This document shows, piece after piece, positions 52,601 through 63,349 of a stretch of 64,000 bases of DNA. Made by a program: the position numbers and the translations under genes. The first letter of the stretch is position 1, and each line of letters begins with the position of its first letter. Location of the stretch: assembly GCF_002775205.1 (NCBI RefSeq), contig NC_036445.1, positions 27,818,953-27,882,952 on the forward strand, written 5' to 3'. This stretch comes from Xiphophorus maculatus. Lineage: Eukaryota > Chordata > Actinopteri > Cyprinodontiformes > Poeciliidae. The notes under the pieces were generated by a model. The model searched no databases. It saw only the letters and a program-made list of their open reading frames with translations, and had not been told where the DNA came from.

Positions 52601-55600
52601 AAAAAAAAAATGGTATCGACCAAATTCAGAATCAACAGGTCAGGCTTTTTAAAGGTCGTCAGGGTTTCCCCCAGAAAACTCAGTAAGCCCGGTGGTCGGG
52701 GCGCCGAGGCAGTCCACCGTGTTTTGGTATTGAAAGATGTTAAGTAGACAGGAAAAGTAAAAATATTACTGGGTAATTATATGTTACGGGAAGACATCGC
52801 CAGTGAAACGATATTTAAACCCACAACTAGTCTTTAAAACAACAAATGAAAAACAAAATTAAAATGAATATTAGTTATTTGCACTTTTGTTTAATCCAAA
52901 TTAAGTGAGCAGCTCAATATGGCCCCCAGGGCTTCAGGGGCCCATAAATGCTAATATTTTAACACAAACCACAGATACATAAATGTAACATTTGTTTATT
53001 GAGATAATCAATGCTGCTAAATTTGAATGAATGGTTTCAGTATACATAAATTAGAAGAGTTTAAATTGTTTAACATTCATATGTAAGATTTTAAGAAGCT
53101 GGCAAGTTTACTTTGTCAAAGTTCAAAGAACAATATTCATGGTTAAATTATTTTGTTGCCATAGCAACAACTCACTCAATGCTGTGAGTTTAATGTTTGA
53201 GTTTGAGCTCTATTTGCACACAAATACAAATGAGTAAACTGCAATTATAACTTATTGCTTTTTAGATTGGCCAATTAAACTACTCCCCCTTCTCCTAGAT
53301 TTCACTAAATGTAACACAGAAGCTGTTAGAGGTGCTGATGTTTTTAGCAACAAGATGGCCCCCCAGGTCAAATTCTGCTCAAGGCCTCATACAGCCTTGG
53401 ACTTGCCCTGCATGAGTTAAATCCGCTGCACTGCTCAGAGATGCGCAACAAACAGGAGATTTAATTTAATGCTGCTAATGTGGCTTTAGTAGCTCTTCCA
53501 TTTCCTGTCTGTTGAGTTTTTAACAAGGGGACACAGAAACTCTTTTGGTTGGTCCAGTTTATAGGACGAGTTTCTCGGATCTCCTCGCAGCCACGCACAT
53601 TAACTCTGTCTGACTAAGTGGACAAAGGATTCGATATGGTTTCATTTAATTAGCTCTACTTTCTAAATGAAATGAAAAGGTATGGTGTTTTGTGAGGTAC
53701 TTTATCTTTTACGGTTCCAGTAATGCCAGAATTAATAATAAATAATAAAAACGTTGTGGTACTCTGATTTAGTAATGTAATTATATTAGTAGTGTTACCA
53801 CCCCCACGCCAGTAGAGGCAGTATCAGGCCCGAAAATATGCAACTAAGGAGCAGATTTAGAAGTACACAGAAAGTTATGGAATTTGTTCAAAACTGTGAG
53901 CTTCGCTGAAGTAAATAACAGAAATAAGTTCAAGTGCATTTTGAGAGTGAAACTCCTAACTAAAGGTGAAGATATATCACAGATTTCAAAACAAAATAAA
54001 AACGGGAGACCACGGATAATATACGAAATAGCGCCCCCTCCACTTCCGGAGTGCAAGGGTCACATTTCCAAATAAAGGTATGAGACTGACAGTGGTCCGT
54101 CCCCGCCCCTTTCTGTTTGCTGCAGCGAAGTCCTCGTTATTCTTGCGGTTCACGTGGAGCTGCGCAACCAGAGCTAACGTGGTGGGGTTTAAACTCTTAC
54201 CTTGATCAAAACCTCTGGAAAAAAACATAATTCCTCACAGGGGGTTGATGTAAATATCCATAAAGGTCACCCTGTGTTCAGTTTGAGTGAAAGGAGGAGC
54301 GCGCTGACGTAACCTTAAGACATCCAGCTGCTGCAGCGCGCGAGGCAACGCGAAGAGGCGCCAGCGGTGTGATTGGCCCGGCTTTAAATGCATAAACTAT
54401 AAACCTATCTTCTGTAAACATATCTTTTAGGAATAAATCTACTCCGCCAGTGAAACGCTCAGAGCAACAGAGACGCTTGCAATCCGTCTTTAAAAAATAA
54501 ATAAGAAATAGCGGTTTTTAATTTATTATTATTTTTCTAAAATCATAAACAAGAAAGGCTTAGCCTGGTGGAGGGGCTCATGAAGCATGGCGGGCCGCCA
54601 GGCCTATAATATACTGGGGGAAACCCTGGTCGTGATCGACTAGAAAACTGTAATCATTGCAGCTTTTCTGTCAAACTGAAGACAAGTCAAACATATTTGA
54701 TATATACATAATTTTTATAACAACTGAAGGTAACGTAGTTTCTTGATTGTGCTGCAAAATTGAACTATGTGCCGGAAAAATACATAACACTGCCCCTTTA
54801 AGGCAAAAAAGGTTTGACTTTATCACACTGACGCACGTTGACGGTTTGTGAAACGTGAGCAGTTTTTACTGTAAGCACTGCAAAGAAAATAAAGGTCAGA
54901 TTGTTGAGCCCAGAAGGCGCTCCGAGTCAGGGACCTCCAAAGGAGAGAAACAAGGGTGCTTACTGTCAGAGAGAGAGAGAGAGAGGGGCGATCCTTGGCC
55001 TCACAGATATGGGACCTCTGCCAGAAAGGATTTAGGGAAAAGAAGCAAAACACTGAATAGTGGTCTGTGCTTTAGAGTATGCGCCATTTGTTTTTGAGGG
55101 CAAAAACAGAAACTCCTTCATGCGGCTTGACTACAGCTCCTAAAAATCTTAACATTACTCAGCAGACAAAGTGTCTCCAGTTAAAAGGTGGCTTTAACGT
55201 CAAGTTGCTTGTTTCAGAAATGTATTTCCTTTCATTTCCTGCCAGCTATATTGCATTCCCCCCATAACCACCTGACTCCTGCCGCCGCTCCCTCGTGCGC
55301 CCCTCTCCAGGAAGTTCTTGACCAGCGTGTTGAAACAGAAGAGTATGCTTCCTTTCCAGCCAGTGAATGGGCAGCTTTGTGCGCCGCCGAAAAGAACAGT
55401 GCAGCTTATCACAACATAGTTCAGATGGAGATCAGCTCACGGTCTAATTTTATTACGCAAACATGACCCATGATCTCCCTGGATCTCTATGCCTTTGTTA
55501 TTTTTAGATTATTGTTAATTCATGACCACCGATGATATCTTTGGAGGAGACGGGAAGAATCGGGTCCTTCTTATATTGATGATTCTCTGCTCGAAAAATA

Positions 55601-58600
55601 GTTTTAGGTTGTTATCTAATCGTCGATCTTTTTGTAACCTGCTTAATTCAGGATATTCCCTTCACATTTTTTCCCCCCACCAATCGCTTAACATAAGCAA
55701 ACTGTTGTGTTTTCCATAGACTTCATTTGAGAAAAATAGCCTCTGTAACCAAAAGTCAAATTTTTTATTTATTTAAATTTTTTCCTCTCCCATTGCAGCC
55801 ATTTATGCCCCTAGCAAGCCTACAGTGCTCACCGGACGTCCACCACTTCCTGTGCCAGGCCTTTATCCCAGCGTGCAGCGAGGAGAACAGGGTGATCCGC
55901 CCATGCAGGGAAAAGTGTGAGGCCGTCCTGTCCGACTGCGAGGAGAATATTCGCATTTTTGGCATCGCCTGGCCTCCTGAGCTACAGTGCAACAAGTAAG
56001 AGGACACCCACCAACAACAAACAGCAACTGTGCCACATTTAGTCACATTACAACCACAGCCTTTGCTGTACTTTATAAAGTTTTTGTGTAATAGACTGGA
56101 TCTGCACATTATTACTAGGTTTGCCGTATTGCTCTTGAATATTGCAATAACCATGTCGGTCTTCACTACTGTCATTTACCAATTGCCAATTTATTAGCTG
56201 CGCGATTTATTGGCCGTCCAATTGATCAGTGATCCCCTATTTTTCACCAAGTATAGAGTTTTGCATGTAGACCATAAAGTTCAGATGTGACCTCATCCAA
56301 CCAGAGCATCTTCGTCCACATCGTTTGGTCTACAATGTTCTCTGAAAACTCCCAAAAGGCTTTCACAAAACGGCTGGATTTCAGATGAATTTGAATTACA
56401 GTAACTTATGAAGGGAAAAAAAAAAATTCTGGATTTTATTTAGGAGCATCAGGGTAAAGCCCCAAATACAAATGAAGCAATTTTTTCCCGTTTATTTATT
56501 TGTGTTTTCTGTGAAACATTTTGATGCATCTTTTTTCCTTCACGTCTCACTTGTGCTGTAGTACTTTGCATTGTTATACCTACTTTTACTAAAATAAAAC
56601 ACATTCAGGTTCACAGCTAGAGAATGAGAAAAAAAAGCGTAAAACGTTCTCATCCTGTCACTGCTCCTGTCCTCTAGATTGAAACCTTGCGGGTCGGACG
56701 GTTCCGCCCTTCCCTCCACCACCCCGGTGACCTCCTCGTCCCTGAAGAGAGACCTCGGCTTCTGGTGCCCGTTGCAGCTGAAGACCAAGCCGGGCCACGG
56801 CTCCTCGTTCCTCGGCGCCCAGGACTGCGCTCCGCCCTGCTCCAACATGTACTTCAGACCTCACGACATCGCGTTCGCCAAGAGCTTCATCGGCGTGTGC
56901 TCCATCATCTGCCTGGGCGCCACTCTCTTCACCTTCCTCACGTTCCTCATCGACGTCAAGCGCTTCCGATACCCAGAGCGTCCCATAATCTTCTACGCAG
57001 TCTGCTACAGCGTCGTCTCGCTCGTGTACTTCCTCGGCTTCCTGATCGGAAACGGCGCCGCCTGCACCAAAGCGGATCACCACGGAGCGGTGGAAACCGT
57101 GGTGCTGGGCTCGCACAGCAAAGGCTGCACTCTGCTTTTTATGCTGCTCTATTTCTTCACGATGGCGGGGATCGTCTGGTGGGTCATACTCACCATCACC
57201 TGGTTCCTGGCAGCTGGGCCCAAATGGAGCTGTGAGGCTATCGAGAAGAAAGCGGTATGGTTCCAATTTGTAAACTCCCAAAAACTGCAGTAAGACACGT
57301 TGAAGTTTATAGTTTTCCAGACACGCTGCACGTTGTTGTTTACATCCGGACATTTGCCCGCATGCGCAACAATGCTGGAGGGCAAAAAAGGCGATTGTTT
57401 TACTTGCCACTCACAGCCTCACTGCTGCGGTAAAACAATTGTGCTTACAAAATGAAACCTGGAGATGCAGGCGCTGTTAATGTAGTGCAGTGTGCTACAG
57501 CAAAGGGAAAAATAACGCAGAAAAACCTTTGGACAACAACTCAGAACCACTCGCATTCGTCTTTTTTTGTCGCTCCATATCAGCTGTTCCACACACAGAC
57601 TTGTTGCCATAGTACTCAAAACATTTCACTGACCTGTGAAATGAGAGCCTTGGACCTTCTTTTTTACTTGTCGTATTCTTGACAATTGGTACCAAAGCAC
57701 TGCGTTCCTTTTTCTATTGCATGTCATGTGTACATTTAAGATTTGGCACGTTATGATGACAACTCAACAGATAAATCCAATGGTGGTCTTCCTCAGAGAG
57801 CAGTGCTCTGGCAGGATCTTGAGCACGTTATGTGACGTTGCAACGTGTTTATAGTGAAATGGGAGAAAGTTCTCACGGGTGATAATGTGGCACATCTAGA
57901 AAAATCTGGTAATTATCCTCCAAAGCAACAATTCTCTCTGTGTCCTGTGTTTCTAGGTGTGGTTCCACACCGCCGCCTGGGGAATCCCCGGCGCATTAAC
58001 CGTCATGCTGCTGGCCCTGAACAAGGTCGAAGGAGATAACATCAGCGGCGTTTGCTTCGTGGGGCTTTACGACCTCGACGCGCTGCGGTACTTCGTGCTC
58101 GCCCCTCTGTGCGTGGGTGTCGTAGTTGGCCTCTTCCTCATCCTGGCGGGCATCGTCTCTCTCAACCACGTCAGGCAGGTGATCCAGCACGACGAGCGCA
58201 ACCAAGAGAAGCTCAAGAAGTTCATGATCCGGATTGGCGTGTTCAGCTGCCTCTACCTGGTTCCGCTGGTCACCCTGTTAGCCTGCTACACCTACGAGCA
58301 GAGTCACCGCGGCTCCTGGGAGAACACCTGGATCAATGACAGGTGTCAAGAGTACAGCATCCCCTGCTCCTATAAGGTATCTGTGGCTGCTTCCGTCATT
58401 CACTCTCAAATAGGGGCCCTGATCTTATCAACTCATTTCATCTACCTGTGTAAAGATTGGAAAATCAGCGAGTAGCTGTGTTTCCATTGTAAACGTCCAC
58501 AAAACCTTTTCAATATTCAATTAATTTTGACAAAAACACAATTTGAGAAATGTGGTGTTTCCACGAAATAAGAAGTGCAATTGAAATCACACATGAATAA

Positions 58601-61278
58601 GTCTGTACACACAATAAGTCGTTAAAAATTAGAGATAATTTATGTATAAATGCAGTGTTTTTTTTGGAGAACTGGTCAGCTATTTTTTTTACAGAAGAAC
58701 TGTGGATTCAACACTTGGGAACGGCAAACTCAACTTTTGATGAACTGTTTGATGACCTCTTGTTGAGCCAGCTGTGCATTGTCCAAGGAGGCCAGTTTCT
58801 ACATATAAGTTTAAACTATTTGGTCTTCATACTGCAATAACATCATGATGGCTTAGTCAAATAAAAAAATTAAAAGAAAGGCACGGCAGCACATAATGCC
58901 TTCTTTCCCAGCACCAGATTGTCAAAATCAACTTAGCCCCTTGACGAATGCCAGTTTTTGCTTCAAATTGGATTTCTTAATGAACACAATTTGCCTAGAT
59001 CACAAGGATCTCGTTAGCATTTGTGTCTGTCTGTGTTTCAGGCCTCGGAGCTCACCCGTCCCGACCTCTCTCTGTTTCTCGTGAAATACTTGATGACGCT
59101 GGTGGTCGGGATATCTGCCGTGTTCTGGGTCAGCAGCAAAAAGACCTGTTCTGAGTGGGCGTACTTTTTCAAACGAAATCGCAAAAGAGAGTAAGGCTTT
59201 TGCATCTGTGACGTAGCGACAGTAACCAGAAGGAGAGCTGCCGTGTCGACGTGCTAACGGGGTCTCATCTTTGGTCCGCAGCCCCATCAGCGAGAGCCGG
59301 AGGGTCCTCCAGGAGTCCTGCGAGTTCTTCCTGAAACACAACAGCCGCGTCCAGCACAAGAAGAAGCACTACAAACCCACCTCCCACAAGCTCAAAGTCA
59401 TCTCCAAGTCTATGGGCACGAGCACCGCCGTCTCTCCCGCTAGCACCGCGCATCAAGGCTCCTCTGCGTTCGGCAACCACGAGCTGCCCATGAGGAGCTC
59501 CCTGTCCGAGACCTCGGCCAGGGAGCACCTGGACCGCGGCGCCTCCGGCCGAAGCTCCAGGAGGGAGCGAGAGATGGAGCGAGAGGGCGGGGAGAGGCGC
59601 AGCAAAGGTGGGAGCTCCAGTAAGGTCAGCAGCCGCTCAGAGAGCATGAACAGAGTAGCAGACGGCAGGTAAGAGGGGTTTTTTTTTCTTTCTTTTCTTT
59701 GAAACTAAACACTTTTTACAAACTGATAGTTTCTTGAGTTCTTTTTAATTTCGCCACAGTATTTAAATTTGAACCCTTTGACTAGTTATGTAGTGGTGAG
59801 GTGCAGATACTTAGCTGTGTTCATAGGTTCTTCTGCACACAAATGTGACAAAAGTTCATTAAACGAGGGGAGGAATCGTCTTCTGAAACTCTTTGCTTTC
59901 CTACTGGTCCTTTTTAGGTGCATCATGTATCAACTAAATGATGGCATTTTCATATGAATGAAAATATGCAATGAAAGTAAATTGTAAATTTTCTTGTTTA
60001 GAAAAAAAATGATTGACACCTACGTATATTGGTTTTTTTTTCAGGTTTAGATCAAATATCTCTTCAATCTTAAGCTATGGGTGCACTGATAAATCACCAC
60101 GATTTCCTTAGTTTTGAGGGACTAGTGACCTGTCGATACTACAAGCCGATTTTATCCACTGATCTTATCTACCTCGGCAAAGGTCTGACATCCGGACATG
60201 TGTGTTTAACAGAAGTTATCCCACTGTTCCTTGTTGTACTTAGCGACTTTTCAGACCCCAAAAAATATCGGTATGGGTGAAAATGAGAATTTGCAGGTCA
60301 GGCTTTTTAATAGATCAGAAAACTGCACTTGGTGCAGCCTTACCTAAAGCAGCAGTAGAACTTGCTTAAAAAATTGATTTGGCTCCTTAGTAAGCATTGC
60401 CTGAACGCTGGCCTGTGTTCAGTCCAGGTTGACGTGGGTTTGGATGTGAAATCCAGGTTGATAGATGGTGTGGTCGTCTCTGCTTCCATTGCGACCAAGG
60501 CCGCATCAGAACACAGGTGTTGTTTTGACATCCGAGTTGTAGGTTGTCACTGAGAAGCATTTGTGTTTCTCTGTAACAGACCTTCAACCTCTCCATGGTG
60601 GCCCAGCCTTATCTCCGATCTGCCATTGACCACCTGAAAAAACCTTTAATCAGTGAAATACTTTTTTTTTTTCCTTTTCATTTTACCGTCATAATTTGGC
60701 CATTTCTGAAGATCGTTTTCTCCTGCGCAATTTTTTGGACCGTCTCGCTTACAAAGGGGATCTCGTTTCCCAGCATGTCAAATTCAAATGCCGCACTCGG
60801 AATCAGCCCTCTGTCGGCCTAATTAACGGGGAGATGATGAAGGAATAGCTGCACCTGTTTATGAAACGGGTTTCATTAAAAAATTTTAATCCTTTTACTG
60901 CTTATGCTGATTTGTCCAATTACACCTCAGCCCTGAAATAAAAAGCTTTTGCAGATTAAGTACACACTTGAGGTTTCATTTACTTGGTGAAAAGTGTGTG
61001 TTTGAGCAGAGACTCTGTAAATTTGACTATGTTAATCAACAAAAACAACATATAAGCAGCTATAATTTCTGCATCTAAAAAATATCATCAATCTGTATTG
61101 TGCCTTTGTGTTTAGAATGACTCCAAGAAGTGAGCTATCAGACGCCAGACAAGCTACAAATGGACAACAGCAGCAGCAGCATCCGACTTTGAACCAATCG
61201 CACAGCAGCATTCTGGACTCCGCCCACCAGAAGGTGGACAAGGCGTCAGAGGAGAGTAAGGACCCAAAAGAAATCTAA
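49468..61278 (+). CDS. fzd6: Frizzled-6, Wnt/planar-polarity receptor (complete)
   Basis: Seven-pass plasma-membrane receptor that binds Wnts through an extracellular cysteine-rich domain; in vertebrates FZD6 acts mainly in planar cell polarity. Coding exons: 49468-49653, 55799-55995, 56678-57254, 57957-58376, 59042-59190, 59282-59668, 61116-61278; 692 residues, human about 706. All junctions are GT-AG and in phase. Order: signal peptide 1-21, CRD about 22-130, linker, seven helices about 185-490, then the Dishevelled-binding KTCSEW (494-499), and a Ser/Arg-rich tail. FZD6 rather than FZD3 is shown by [29 protein letters not shown] and the juxtamembrane block [20 protein letters not shown]. 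Expression probably starts near 48.2 kb. cthrc1, a PCP-linked secreted factor, follows. Confidence 0.95.
49654..52011. other. fzd6 first coding intron, left part
   Basis: Contains the miniature elements at 50262-50880. No exon was recognised. 51460-51640 is a somewhat richer, non-repetitive stretch without a credible frame. Confidence 0.45.
50262..50880. mobile_element. Composite miniature element, TGCACC/GGTGCATCCCTA ends
   Basis: The left end is near GGTTGCACCGTTTGCAG and the right end is ATATTGGTGCATCCCTAG. Inside it (about 50500-50780) lies material of the AGCTGCGTTTCC family (ATGAGTCACAAGACCAACA, GACGACAGGAAGTAGC), suggesting one element inserted in the other. Confidence 0.5.
52012..54801. 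mobile_element. TTAAAGGGGCAG-family transposon split by a later insertion
   Basis: The left end CTTTTAAAGCAGTAGTATTA and the right end ACACTGCCCCTTTAAGG are inverted and match the ends of 13815-14423. The left half resumes in the right half at about 54629 (GAAGGTAACGTAGTTTCTTG resembles the family end). Between them lies the whole 52660-54628 element. Ends are more diverged than at 13815. Confidence 0.6.
52660..54628. mobile_element. Long CAGGGTTTCCCCC element (1,969 bp)
   Basis: The left border CAGGGTTTCCCCCAG and right border CTGGGGGAAACCCTG are perfect 15 bp inverted repeats. GTCGT flanks both sides (52655-52659 and 54629-54633). Subterminal text TGGCGGGCCGCCAGGC matches the short copy at 33855-34187. 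The interior includes a GC-rich promoter-like stretch (about 54290-54385) but no long open frame, so the longer copy is also nonautonomous or decayed. Confidence 0.7.
54802..55798. other. fzd6 intron, right part
   Basis: Contains a GA run near 54968-54987. 55200-55450 is non-repetitive and of mixed composition; no exon with credible splice sites was found. The 3' end is the normal pyrimidine tract of the next acceptor. Confidence 0.45.
55799..55995 (+). CDS. fzd6: fzd6 exon, cysteine-rich domain
   Basis: The acceptor is CCCATTGCAG and the donor AACAA|GTAAGA. It encodes [40 protein letters not shown] and [13 protein letters not shown]. Six CRD cysteines lie before LQCN. Phase 2 exit. Confidence 0.95.
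56020..56575 (-). pseudogene. Decayed Tc1-type transposon in fzd6 intron
   Basis: TTTAGTCACATTACAACCAC and, later, CATCAGGGTAAAGCCCCAAA match the two ends of the fish Tc1 copy also seen near 17558. Antisense text around 56240-56350 corresponds to the SDE-T-K region. Heavily mutated. Confidence 0.55.
56678..57254 (+). CDS. fzd6: fzd6 exon, linker and first helices
   Basis: The acceptor is TGTCCTCTAG and the donor AAAGCG|GTATGG. It encodes LKPCGSDG, the disulphide-bearing linker [12 protein letters not shown] and [10 protein letters not shown], then helices 1 to 3, with [20 protein letters not shown] and [20 protein letters not shown]. Confidence 0.96.
57255..57956. other. fzd6 intron
   Basis: About 700 bp without recognised repeat or exon. 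The open frame continues 42 nt past the donor, but GTATGG is the in-phase splice site. Confidence 0.6.
57957..58376 (+). CDS. fzd6: fzd6 exon, middle helices
   Basis: The acceptor is TGTTTCTAG and the donor TATAAG|GTATCT. 140 codons in phase 0: [40 protein letters not shown], helix 5, the intracellular loop [20 protein letters not shown], and helix 6 ([17 protein letters not shown]). Confidence 0.96.
58377..59041. other. fzd6 intron with miniature-element fragment
   Basis: Read-through of the donor stays open for 32 codons to TAG at 58473, so intron retention would give a receptor truncated before helix 7. 58474-58640 begins AGCTGTGTTTCCATTG, a fragment of the family at 7644-8079. Confidence 0.5.
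59042..59190 (+). CDS. fzd6: fzd6 exon, helix 7 and KTxxxW motif
   Basis: The acceptor is GTGTTTCAG and the donor AGAGA|GTAAGG. It encodes [30 protein letters not shown] and [25 protein letters not shown] is the Dishevelled-binding motif. Confidence 0.96.
59282..59668 (+). CDS. fzd6: fzd6 exon, cytoplasmic tail
   Basis: The acceptor is TTGGTCCGCAG and the donor GGCAG|GTAAGA. It encodes [20 protein letters not shown] and the basic [20 protein letters not shown], highly FZD6-specific, then a Ser/Arg/Glu-rich region unlike human. Phase 2 exit. Confidence 0.95.
59669..61115. other. fzd6 last intron
   Basis: 60077-60345 (GGGTGCACTGATAAATCACC to ACTTGGTGCAGCC) looks like a decayed miniature element. 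60770-60960 is AT-core-rich and non-repetitive (TCGGCCTAATTAACGGGGAG), a possible conserved non-coding block. No exon was seen. Confidence 0.45.
61116..61278 (+). CDS. fzd6: fzd6 last coding exon
   Basis: The acceptor is TTTGTGTTTAG. It completes an arginine, then [16 protein letters not shown], five glutamines, and ends [10 protein letters not shown] before TAA. The end shows no PDZ-binding ETxV motif. The acceptor and frame fit, but the tail is poorly conserved in the family. Confidence 0.85.
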
Positions 61279-62610
61279 GCTAAAAAATGTTTCCTGTTCA
61301 GTCTTCCAACTGATTGTGGCTTAAAGGTCTTTGAAGTTGTATCCAGCGAATGTTAAGAACCCTAAACATGCAGCAAACAGCAGGTGGTTTGTTGGACCAG
61401 AATATGTGGGATTTAGACTGCAGCTGCTCAAGGTGGTGACTGCGTGTTCCAGCTTTACCGATGTTTTAGTCTGAATGTTGAAGAACACGGCTGGATCTCA
61501 ACCAGGCTACTACCAATGGACGTTTAGGAACATCGCATACGTCACAAACACTTTTTAGAGGTTTCAGTTAAACGCCGTTCGAGTCCTTAAAAAAAAACTG
61601 CATCATGACCTGTGTAAAATATTCTTTTTGTAGAATTCAAGCTTTTTTGCTGTATTAGTCCACACACTGAATCTTCATGAGGTGGCTTATGATATCGCCA
61701 AACATGAAAGTTGTGCTGTTTTTGGAAGTCTTATTGTTACTTTTGGATTCATTGTTTGTTATAAGACCAAGTATGTACCACTCTTAAAAGATGCTCTTAA
61801 ACTTGAAATAGTTGAATGTGCAAATTTATTTTTGAAAAGCTTTCCACTTTTTTTCTGTCCTGAACTTTTGTTTTTACATTTTTGTACACTGGTGTCTTTA
61901 AAGACATATCAACTGGACTGGGTTAAATCACTTTTGGGAAATAATCCAAACATAATCAAGCAGGCCTTTTTGCACTGTATGGTATCAGAAGCACAAACCA
62001 CAAATTACTGAATAATAAATAAATGCAAGCAGTGATTTATAGATGTAAGTGTGAGCAGGCCTGGCTTTTCTTCACAATATAACTCTGTTACTAGAATCTT
62101 CAAATTGTGAAGGTTTTTCTTAATATCTATACAACTGGTGCATTTGACCTGTCCTGTGTGAATTCAAGTTCTCTTGGGACCTCCAGGCCAGCAGGGGGCG
62201 ATATGTCGCCTCAAATTCTGCTTAAACTTTGAACTGGCTCTAGTTGAGGAGTATTCATAACATTTAAGTCACAGAAAAATGATCTAAAGTTGTTTTTGCA
62301 CACCTTAAGTGACTCATATGACAATATATTGCGTCTTTAATGCTGCATGATTCTTTGAGTTGATTTTTTTTTTTTTAACTCTGGGAGATAAGACATTTCC
62401 AGAGTCACAAATTAAAAGGGAAACCGTGTCAATGAATGTTTTGTTTTGTATTTCTGTCACCTTATTATAGGTGTAGTTAATGATGTGCCTTGTGCAGTCT
62501 GTCAAATATTCTTTTTTTTTTTTTTTCTGTTTCCTGGGTCAAGTTTTGTACCTTTTGTAGTTTGTAAGCTCGGATTACTGTGATGTTTTGAATAAAAACA
62601 CGTACAATTC
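61279..62610 (+). other. fzd6: fzd6 3' UTR
   Basis: About 1.3 kb of AT-rich sequence with no gene. AATAAA at 62591-62596, with a following GT-rich GTTGTGTGAGTC, is the likely main poly(A) signal. AATAATAAATAAAT at about 62010 is a possible proximal one. Confidence 0.6.
62591..62596 (+). terminator. fzd6: Poly(A) signal AATAAA, fzd6
   Basis: Canonical hexamer followed 20-45 bases later by a T/GT-rich element. It lies about 650 bases before the next gene's start codon. Confidence 0.6.
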
Positions 62611-63238
62611 TTTTCCACGTTGTGTGAGTCACTGTATTTTATTGAGACTTTTTTTTTTTTCTTTTACGTCAGCGTACAATTGGGTAACGGAAGGAAAAGA
62701 ATATCATCATTTGAAATGTGGTGTTCATCTGTTTTTACTCTGACACCCTTAAGTAAAAGCCTGTGCAAGCAATTTATCTTAGAAGCCACCTGATAATTTA
62801 TCTATTTATTGCAAAGAATAGAAAAACTTAAGATATGGAAAGCAGATATAAATGCCCTACTAAAGATTTGAACTCATCAGACTGTTATCTCTAAAAAATA
62901 AATAAGAATAAGAACCGAAAACCACTTTTTTGTTTGTTTGTTTTTTAAATCTTTTTCGATTACACTTTACTGTTACGCTGTAGCGAGGCGCTCTTGATCT
63001 GAGCTCGGATTTATTTTTATTTATTTTTTTATACACTGACTCAAGATCTTGACAGAGTGGCCTCACTGTGCCCCCCTCCACATCACCCGGGAATGTTTTC
63101 TTTAGCTCCGTCTCTGCGCGGTGACTGGCTCCTTCCCCTGTCGGCCTGCCCTCCTCCGGCCTCCTGCTTAGACGGACTGTCGCCTCGCATCGCTCCCTCA
63201 CACGGCGGCACACTGACTCGGCTGTCACCACCGGCAGG
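62611..63238 (+). promoter_or_regulatory. Short intergenic space and 5' region of the next gene
   Basis: The first 400 bases are AT-rich. A TTTATTTTTTTATACAC stretch at about 63018-63036 is TATA-like. From 63055 the sequence turns GC-rich (5' UTR-like) up to the ATG at 63239. The transcription start is not fixed. Confidence 0.4.
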
Positions 63239-63349
63239 ATGTCTCCTCTGGCGAGCCGCCTGCTCGTCCTCCTCTGCCTGGCGTTGCCTCTTTACGGCGT
63301 GGAAAAGGTGAAAAACAGAGGATACCGAAAGGAACCCGACGTTGACAAG
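63239..63349 (+). CDS. cthrc1: First coding exon of a secreted protein, probably CTHRC1
   Basis: ATG at 63239 gives 37 codons: a signal peptide (SRLLVLLCLALPLYG) followed by the charged stretch VEKVKNRGYRKEPDVDK, then the donor GACAAG|GTAAGA in phase 0. CTHRC1 is a secreted collagen-triple-helix protein linked to Wnt-PCP signalling. It directly follows FZD6 on the same strand in human 8q22, and its first exon likewise encodes a signal peptide and a short basic segment before the collagen part. The collagen and C-terminal exons lie beyond the window, so the name rests on synteny and general shape, not on a diagnostic motif. Confidence 0.55.

Noticed and set aside
56658..57410. 250-codon minus-strand frame opposite the fzd6 transmembrane exon
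   Set aside because: A shadow of strongly conserved fzd6 coding sequence; composition and position explain it.
57957..58339. Arg/Pro-rich plus frame 58052-58339 and minus frame 57996-58205
   Set aside because: Alternative-frame shadows of the fzd6 exon.
49468..61278. Assignment to FZD3
   Set aside because: The CRD start, the third intracellular loop ([13 protein letters not shown]) and the juxtamembrane tail all follow FZD6 rather than FZD3.
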